Source: Ferrovibrio sp046294345
GTDB lineage: Bacteria > Pseudomonadota > Alphaproteobacteria > Ferrovibrionales > Ferrovibrionaceae
DNA length: 64,000 bases
NCBI GenBank assembly: GCA_046294345.1
Contig: JBKBJT010000004.1
Location: 62,001-126,000, forward strand
Direction: 5' to 3'
Of the stretch, positions 59,241 through 64,000 are shown one piece after another. The translations under genes and the position numbers were made by a program. The notes beneath the pieces are model-generated. The model was not told where the DNA came from, ran no database searches, and saw only the letters and a list, made by a program, of their open reading frames with translations. Positions within the stretch are counted from its first letter, which is position 1; every line of letters begins with the position of its first letter.

Positions 59241-61106
59241 ATGTATGCAATCGCGACCAAGGCCATGGCGGTCTTGCTGGGGATGTTCATCCTCTACACG
59301 TCGGCATTCGGCGCGTTTGAGGGCCTTATCCAGCGCGCCATTTTTGTCGGCCTGATCGTTCTGCTGGGCCTCCTGATGTTTCCGCTGGGTGTCGGCAAGC
59401 GCTGGCGACCGGCGGGTATTGCCATCGACCTCGCAGCGGCCGCGGTTTCGGTGGCCGCCTGTGCTTATACCGTGATCAATTATGATGAGATCATGGAGAC
59501 GCTGCCGACGGCCACCAACCTCGAAATCGGCCTGACGATTGGCATCGTGCTGAGCGTTCTGGAGATTTCGCGTCGGGCAATTGGCGGTGTGTTTCCTGCG
59601 ATTGCGCTGGCTGGCGTGGCCTATGCCTTGCTGGGCCAGTATCTGCCCGGACCGCTCGGCCATCGTGGCTTCGATATCTATTTTGTCACCGAGACGCTGC
59701 TGCTCGGCGACCTGGGCATCTGGGGATTGCTGGTCGGTGTGGCCAGCACCACCATCGGCGCCTTCATTCTGTTCGGCAGTGTATTGCTGTTCACGGGTGG
59801 CGGGCAGACCTTCATGGACCTGGCGATCCGGCTCAGCGGCCGCAGCCCCGGCGGCGCCGCCAAGATCGCCACGGTCGCCTCCGGCCTGTTCGGCACCATC
59901 AGCGGCAGCGCGGTAGCCAATGTGGCCACCACCGGGAATTTCACCATTCCGCTGATGAAACGCCTCGGTTATCCGCCGGCGCTGGCGGGCGGCATTGAGG
60001 CCGTTGCCTCGACCGGTGGGCAGATCGCACCGCCGGTCATGGGGGCCGCCGCCTTCGTGATGGCCGAGATCATCGGGCGTAGTTACGTCGATATCGCCAA
60101 GGCGGCAATCCTGCCGGCTTTCCTCTATTATCTCGGCGCATTTGCCACGATTCACTTTATCGCATTGAATCGGGGGCTGCGTACGGTGCCGGAGGACGAG
60201 ATGCCGCCCTGGCGGCACGTTCTGGCGCCTGGCCGGATGGGGCCGATCGTCGTTGCCTTCGGCGCATTGCTGTTCGGCATCCTGACGGGCCGTTCGGTAC
60301 AGACCGCCGCATTTTTCGGCGTTGCGGGGCTATTCATAAGTTATCTGGTGCTGAACGTCCGCTCGGCAGCGGATCTGCGGAGCTGTTTGCGCCTGATCGT
60401 CAACAGCCTGGAAGATGCAGGCAAGGCGCTGGTGATGATCGGCGTGCTGCTGGCCGGCGCGCAGATCCTGGTCAGCATGGTCAACCTCACCGGTCTGGGC
60501 GTGGCTCTGTCATCGTTGATCGTCAGCATGGCAGGCAATTCGATCTGGCTGATCGCGCTGGTGACGGCTCTGGTCTGCCTCGTGCTTGGCATGGGCATCC
60601 CCACCACGGCGGCCTATGTGCTGGTGGCGGCTGTTCTGGCACCGGCGCTCGCTAAGGTCGGCGTCGAGCCGATCATTGCTCATATGTTCGTCTTTTATTA
60701 TGCCACCATCTCGGTGATCACGCCGCCTGTCTGTGTGGCGGTGTTCGTGGCGGCTGGAATCGCCCAAACCAATTGGATGTCCGTCGCGCGCGAGGCATGC
60801 AAGTTGGGGGCCGTGACTTATGTGATTCCGTTCATGTTCATTGCCTATCCGGGCATGCTGGCCAGCGGCACCTGGCTGGATATAGTTGAGGCGATAGTTT
60901 CCGGCACGGTATTCACGATGGCTTTTGCCGCATTGTTTGGTGGTGCCCGCTTTTTCCCATGGCGCTGGCTGGATGCCGTCGGTTTATTGCTGGTTGCCGG
61001 GCTGTCGGTATTCCCGACCTGGTATGGCCTGGGCGTGGCGACGGCGGCCCTGTCGGGCATGTGGTTGCTGCGGCGGCGCCTGCATCCGGCTCCGGCCACC
61101 GCCTGA
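59241..61106 (+). CDS. TRAP transporter permease, fused small and large subunits (TAXI type)
   Basis: A 621-residue membrane protein with about 17 hydrophobic helices: a DctQ-like N-terminal four-helix part fused to a DctM-like core (LFGTISGSAVANVATTGNFTIPLMKRLGYPPALAGGIEAVASTGGQIAPPVMGAAAFVMAE; repeat block GMGIPTTAAYVLVAAVLAP...FYYATISVITPPVCVAVFVAAGIA). It uses a Na+/H+ gradient to import the ligand of the TAXI protein 37 bases upstream. A GATATCGGGAGG site precedes the ATG. It is the last gene of the operon and ends 3 bases before the converging MBL gene's stop. Confidence 0.92.
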   Translation: MYAIATKAMAVLLGMFILYTSAFGAFEGLIQRAIFVGLIVLLGLLMFPLGVGKRWRPAGIAIDLAAAAVSVAACAYTVINYDEIMETLPTATNLEIGLTIGIVLSVLEISRRAIGGVFPAIALAGVAYALLGQYLPGPLGHRGFDIYFVTETLLLGDLGIWGLLVGVASTTIGAFILFGSVLLFTGGGQTFMDLAIRLSGRSPGGAAKIATVASGLFGTISGSAVANVATTGNFTIPLMKRLGYPPALAGGIEAVASTGGQIAPPVMGAAAFVMAEIIGRSYVDIAKAAILPAFLYYLGAFATIHFIALNRGLRTVPEDEMPPWRHVLAPGRMGPIVVAFGALLFGILTGRSVQTAAFFGVAGLFISYLVLNVRSAADLRSCLRLIVNSLEDAGKALVMIGVLLAGAQILVSMVNLTGLGVALSSLIVSMAGNSIWLIALVTALVCLVLGMGIPTTAAYVLVAAVLAPALAKVGVEPIIAHMFVFYYATISVITPPVCVAVFVAAGIAQTNWMSVAREACKLGAVTYVIPFMFIAYPGMLASGTWLDIVEAIVSGTVFTMAFAALFGGARFFPWRWLDAVGLLLVAGLSVFPTWYGLGVATAALSGMWLLRRRLHPAPATA

Positions 61107-61109
61107 CCG

Positions 61110-62018
61110 TTACTCCAGCCGATACACAGCCTTTTCATCGGGCAGGCTGTCACTGACGACCCGCCCTTCTTCTGTCATATGGATCAGGTGCGCCAGCACC
61201 GAGCGTGCCGCTGCAGGATGAAGATACGATGGCACGTCATGGTACATCGCCGTCACCATCTGCGGAATGGTCTGCGGGCCGGCAGCCAGGCAGCGCATGA
61301 TCTGGTCCTCGCGCCCTGCACGATGCTGCAGCAAGGCCTGCACGAAATGTTGCGGGCTGGCGCCAGTGCTGTGTTCGTCGATCGGTGCGCCATGCGTGGG
61401 ATAGTAGCGTTGTTCGTCGCGCGGTAGCAGCTTGCGCAGCGAGGCGTAGTAATCCGTCATGTTGCCGTCGGGCGGCGAGATCACCGTGGTGGACCAACCC
61501 ATCACATGATCGCCAGTGAACAGCGCCCGTTCCTCGTTTAAGCCGAAGCACAAGTGATTCGAGATGTGACCTGGTGTGTGCAGCGCTGAGAGCGTCCAAC
61601 CATGGCCGTCCAGTGTATCGCCATCAGCCATGATCTCGTCAGGACGGAAATCATGGTCACCACCTTCCTCGACGGCCAGCGCGCCTCTGGGCATCGGATG
61701 CGGCCCGAAGGCGAAACTGGGCGCGCCGGTGCGGCGCTGCAGCTCGGCGGTGCCGGGTGAATGGTCGCGATGGGTATGGGTGATCAGGATATGGGTGACG
61801 GTTTCGTTGCGCAGGGCGTGGGTGAGGGCATCGATATGCGCCGGATCGGCGGGGCCGGGATCGATCACCGCCACTTTGCCCCGGCCGACGATATAGGTAC
61901 CGGTGCCGTGGAAGGTGAATGCGGAGGGGTTTCGCGCCACCACGCGGCGCACCAGAGGGCTCAATTCCGCGACGGTACCGTAGCTGAAATCCAGGGTCTT
62001 GACGAAGGGGACTGACAT
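61110..62018 (-). CDS. MBL-fold metallo-hydrolase (LACTB2/glyoxalase II-like)
   Basis: A 302-residue metallo-beta-lactamase fold protein. The metal motif is HTHRDH (residues 81-86, Asp85-His86), then HTPGHISNHLCF and LFTGDHVMGW with the bridging Asp; a C-terminal helical domain (PQTIPQMVTAMYHDVPSYLHPAAARSVLAHLIHMTEEGRV) is a winged-helix-like extension of the LACTB2 group. A hydrolase of thioesters or RNA is possible. It is divergent from the liv-type transporter. A copy of the CTGACATATCAG palindrome covers its start codon. Confidence 0.88.
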   Translation of the reverse strand: MSVPFVKTLDFSYGTVAELSPLVRRVVARNPSAFTFHGTGTYIVGRGKVAVIDPGPADPAHIDALTHALRNETVTHILITHTHRDHSPGTAELQRRTGAPSFAFGPHPMPRGALAVEEGGDHDFRPDEIMADGDTLDGHGWTLSALHTPGHISNHLCFGLNEERALFTGDHVMGWSTTVISPPDGNMTDYYASLRKLLPRDEQRYYPTHGAPIDEHSTGASPQHFVQALLQHRAGREDQIMRCLAAGPQTIPQMVTAMYHDVPSYLHPAAARSVLAHLIHMTEEGRVVSDSLPDEKAVYRLE

Positions 62019-62023
62019 ATCAG
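62012..62023. promoter_or_regulatory. Third copy of CTGACATATCAG
   Basis: Identical over 12 bases (13 with a flanking A) to the palindrome at 1534-1545, here overlapping the start codon of the MBL-fold gene. May be coincidence: no sugar-acid gene is near, and the ATG TCA codons explain part of it. Confidence 0.3.
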
Positions 62024-62037
62024 CAGCCTCGCAAAAA

Positions 62038-62052
62038 TTGACGTTACGTCAA
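62038..62052. promoter_or_regulatory. Palindrome TTGACGT-T-ACGTCAA in MBL/liv intergenic region
   Basis: Perfect 7-bp arms around one central base, 20 bases upstream of the MBL-fold start and 125 before the liv permease. The form suits a dimeric regulator such as a MerR- or TetR-type protein controlling one or both genes. Confidence 0.55.
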
Positions 62053-62176
62053 GTGATTAGCATTCAACCGAGCGTGAATCCGATTGACCGTACCCGCATT
62101 GCTTCCTTAATGTGCCACCTCGCCAGGGCGACACCAAGAATCGCCGGCAATAAATTCTGTCTGGGAGGACGGCAAG

Positions 62177-63049
62177 CTGTCTGAGATAGTCCAGTTGCTG
62201 CTGAACGGGTTGGCGGCAGGCTGTATTTACGGCCTCATCGCGCTCGGTTTTGTGCTGATCTACAAAGCCACCGAAATGGTGAACTTCGCCCAGGGCGACC
62301 TGCTGATGCTGGGCGCCTTCGTGGCCTTCACCTTGATCGAGATGATGGGCTTCAACTACTGGCTCGCCTTCCTCGGCGCTGTGCTGTTCATGGCGGTATT
62401 CGGCTACCTGCTCGATACTTTGATCCTGCGGCAGGTGATCGGCCAGCCGCAATTCTCGGTGGTCATGCTCACCATCGGCCTTGGTTTCATCTTCCGCGCC
62501 GCCGCCTCGATGATCTGGGGCACCGAGACGCGCGCCTTTGCCACGCCGTTCACCGATGGTGTCAGCAATATCGGCGGCTTCGTCATCGCCGACGTGAACG
62601 TGTCCATCGTGGCCGGCACTGCCATCCTCTGCAGCGTGCTGTTTGCCTTCTTCCGCTACACCCGTATCGGCGTGGCCATGCAGGCCGCCTCGCAGAATCA
62701 GTTGGCGGCCTATTACATGGGCATCCCGGTAAAGATGGTGTTCTCGCTGATCTGGGCGATCTCGGCCGCCGTCGCCGCCGTGGCCGGTATCCTGCTGGCG
62801 CCGGTCTCGCTGATCGACGTTACCATTGGTTTGCTAGGCCTGAAGGCCTTTGCCGCCGCCGTGCTGGGCGGTTTCGGTTCGATCCCGGGCGCGGTGATCG
62901 GTGGCCTGGTGATCGGCGTGATCGAGCAGTTCTCCGGCGTCTACCTGCCGGAAGGCTTCAAGGATGTGGCCGCCTATGTGGTGATCCTGGCCGTGCTGTT
63001 CCTGCGTCCGCAGGGCCTGTTCGGCAATATCGGCCGCAAGCGGGTGTAG
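62177..63049 (+). CDS. livH: Branched-chain amino acid-type ABC permease LivH
   Basis: A 290-residue LivH permease with about eight membrane helices: LLLNGLAAGCIYGLIALGFVLIYKATEMVNFAQGDLLMLGAF is a near-universal LivH opening; MGIPVKMVFSLIWAISAAVAAVAGILLAP and AFAAAVLGGFGSIPGAVIGGLVIGVIEQ are the ATPase contact blocks. The start is set at a CTG (62177): GGGAGGA lies 7 bases upstream and the reading MSEIVQLLLNG suits the family, while the next TTG (62195) is 25 bases from it. Paired with LivM 13 bases downstream. The ligand may be a branched-chain amino acid or an organic acid/amide. Confidence 0.9.
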   Translation: MSEIVQLLLNGLAAGCIYGLIALGFVLIYKATEMVNFAQGDLLMLGAFVAFTLIEMMGFNYWLAFLGAVLFMAVFGYLLDTLILRQVIGQPQFSVVMLTIGLGFIFRAAASMIWGTETRAFATPFTDGVSNIGGFVIADVNVSIVAGTAILCSVLFAFFRYTRIGVAMQAASQNQLAAYYMGIPVKMVFSLIWAISAAVAAVAGILLAPVSLIDVTIGLLGLKAFAAAVLGGFGSIPGAVIGGLVIGVIEQFSGVYLPEGFKDVAAYVVILAVLFLRPQGLFGNIGRKRV

Positions 63050-63062
63050 GGGTCTCAACAAG

Positions 63063-64000
63063 ATGCGCTTCTTTTTCAAGACCGACTACAACCAGGACAT
63101 CAACCTGTTCCGCGATAGCGTGGACCGGTTCTGGTACGGCCTGCTGCTGCTGGCTTTGCTGGGCGCGCCGTTTGTGCTGGAGGATTTCTGGCTCGGCGAG
63201 ATTTCCTACGTACTCATCCTTTCCATCGTCGGCATCGGCCTGATGCTGCTGACCGGCTATACCGGACAGGTATCGCTCGGCCATGCCGCTTTCCTCGGCA
63301 TCGGTGCTTACACCCATGCCGTGCTTCTTGGCCTAGGTGTGCCCTTCGTAGTCTCGGTCTTCGCGGCAACGGTGCTCTCGGCGCTGATCGGAGCCATCAT
63401 CGGATTCCCGGCCCTTCGCCTGACCGGTATCTACCTTGCCATTGCCACCCTGGCTTTTGCCTTTATCATTGAGCAGATCCTGATCCGCTGGGAATCGGTG
63501 ACCGGCGGCTTCAAGGGCTTTCCGGTCGAGCGGCCGGAGATATTCGGATACAGCATTACGGACGACCGCTTCTTCTACTATTTGTGTTTCGGCGCTCTGG
63601 TGCTGGCCGTGCTGGCAGCACTGAACCTGCTGCGCTCGCCCACCGGCCGTGCCTTCATCGCCATCCGCGATTCCGAGATCGCCGCACAGTCGATGGGTGT
63701 CAACCTTGCTGCCTATAAAACCCTGGCCTTCGCCGTTTCGGCCGGCTTCACCGGCTTTGGCGGTACGCTGTTCGCCCACAAGATCGGCTACCTGGCGCCT
63801 GATGCCTTCAATATTCTGCTCTCGATCCAGTTATTGCTTATGGTGGTGGTGGGCGGCCTGGGGTCGATCCACGGCGCCATCTTTGGTGCGATTTTCGTTG
63901 GCTCGCTGCCGCAGCTGATTGCCATCCTGCGCGACTATCTGCCCGAGCAGGTCGCTCGCCAGCCGGGTCTGGAACCGGGCCTGTTCGGGATCATCCTGGT
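63063..64000 (+). CDS. livM: Branched-chain amino acid-type ABC permease LivM (3' partial)
   Basis: Open to the window end with no stop; 312 codons are visible. A short hydrophilic N-terminus (MRFFFKTDYNQDINLFRDSVDRFW) precedes membrane helices; the SLGHAAFLGIGAYTHAVLL, FPALRLTGIYLAIATLAFAFIIEQ and FAVSAGFTGFGGTLFAHKIGYL blocks are LivM hallmarks, with the ATPase-contact segment AFIAIRDSEIAAQSMGVN. It is the second permease of the importer, cotranscribed with livH; ATPases and binding protein are expected beyond the window. Confidence 0.92.
   Translation, partial: MRFFFKTDYNQDINLFRDSVDRFWYGLLLLALLGAPFVLEDFWLGEISYVLILSIVGIGLMLLTGYTGQVSLGHAAFLGIGAYTHAVLLGLGVPFVVSVFAATVLSALIGAIIGFPALRLTGIYLAIATLAFAFIIEQILIRWESVTGGFKGFPVERPEIFGYSITDDRFFYYLCFGALVLAVLAALNLLRSPTGRAFIAIRDSEIAAQSMGVNLAAYKTLAFAVSAGFTGFGGTLFAHKIGYLAPDAFNILLSIQLLLMVVVGGLGSIHGAIFGAIFVGSLPQLIAILRDYLPEQVARQPGLEPGLFGIIL

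Noticed and set aside
1..64000. tRNA genes, rRNA, CRISPR arrays, insertion sequences, prophage or attachment sites
   Set aside because: Nothing resembling a cloverleaf CCA-end gene, regularly spaced repeats, transposase, integrase or phage structural gene was seen; composition is uniform apart from short AT-rich promoter spacers.

Overview
The window reads as chromosomal DNA of a free-living, high-GC alphaproteobacterium, probably Rhodospirillales-like. The evidence is the dense gene packing with GGAGG-type ribosome sites, the order peptidyl-prolyl isomerase - argJ - mutT, many acyl-CoA ligases, TAXI-TRAP and Liv transporters, and CheW/PAS chemotaxis genes. No genus can be fixed from the sequence alone. 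I see no rRNA, tRNA, CRISPR array, prophage, insertion sequence or plasmid functions; this is ordinary chromosome with several well-preserved regulatory elements.

Layout. (a) 1-11,077 is a sugar-acid catabolic island. It holds a fumarylacetoacetate-hydrolase-family enzyme cut by the window edge, a PfkB 2-keto-3-deoxygluconate-type kinase, a GntR/FCD regulator, a DMT exporter, a xylonate-dehydratase-like IlvD/Edd enzyme, a complete CUT1 sugar ABC transporter, a 2-keto-3-deoxygalactonate kinase (DgoK) and the matching aldolase. Together they would import a sugar or sugar acid, dehydrate it, phosphorylate it and split it to pyruvate and glyceraldehyde-3-phosphate. One imperfect palindrome (CTGAYATRTSAG) lies at both the gntR/kinase promoter region and the ABC promoter and is the likely GntR operator. 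(b) 11,023-24,327 is mixed: two patatin-like lipases, a methyltransferase, a TetR/VOC divergent pair with a clear promoter-operator, mutT-argJ-PPIase, two alpha/beta hydrolases, ribA and an L,D-transpeptidase-like gene. (c) 24,328-36,437 is acyl-CoA and lipid metabolism: nitronate monooxygenase, prpE, an AmpG-like permease, an OlsB-like ornithine acyltransferase, two tandem acyl-CoA ligases, ferredoxin-NADP reductase, a PPOX flavoprotein and a MECR-like reductase. (d) 36,652-38,990 is a soluble double-PAS chemoreceptor with a CheR-tether-like C terminus, plus cheW. (e) 39,043-42,830 has comM, cytochrome b561 and a Mn2+ exporter-family gene behind a yybP-ykoY riboswitch. (f) 42,841-46,928 is an LTA-synthase-like phosphoglycerol transferase and a two-component system; matching CTTAC-N6-CTTAC repeats precede both the regulator and the transferase. 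(g) 47,215-50,043 is serC-serA. (h) 50,128-55,418 has a small lipoprotein, yggS, a ThiE-like gene, a TorF-type porin, an enoyl-CoA hydratase and a DmdB-like acyl-CoA ligase. (i) 55,500-61,106 is a LysR-controlled AtuA-type operon with a TAXI-TRAP importer. (j) 61,110-64,000 is an MBL-fold hydrolase divergent from a branched-chain amino-acid-type ABC importer cut by the window end.

I found no clearly new defence, mobile or biosynthetic system. The most interesting signals are regulatory: the shared two-component boxes, the Mn2+ riboswitch followed by a 15-bp perfect hairpin, the shared GntR operator, the near-leaderless tetR with an operator abutting its start codon, and a hairpin that would mask the porin ribosome site.
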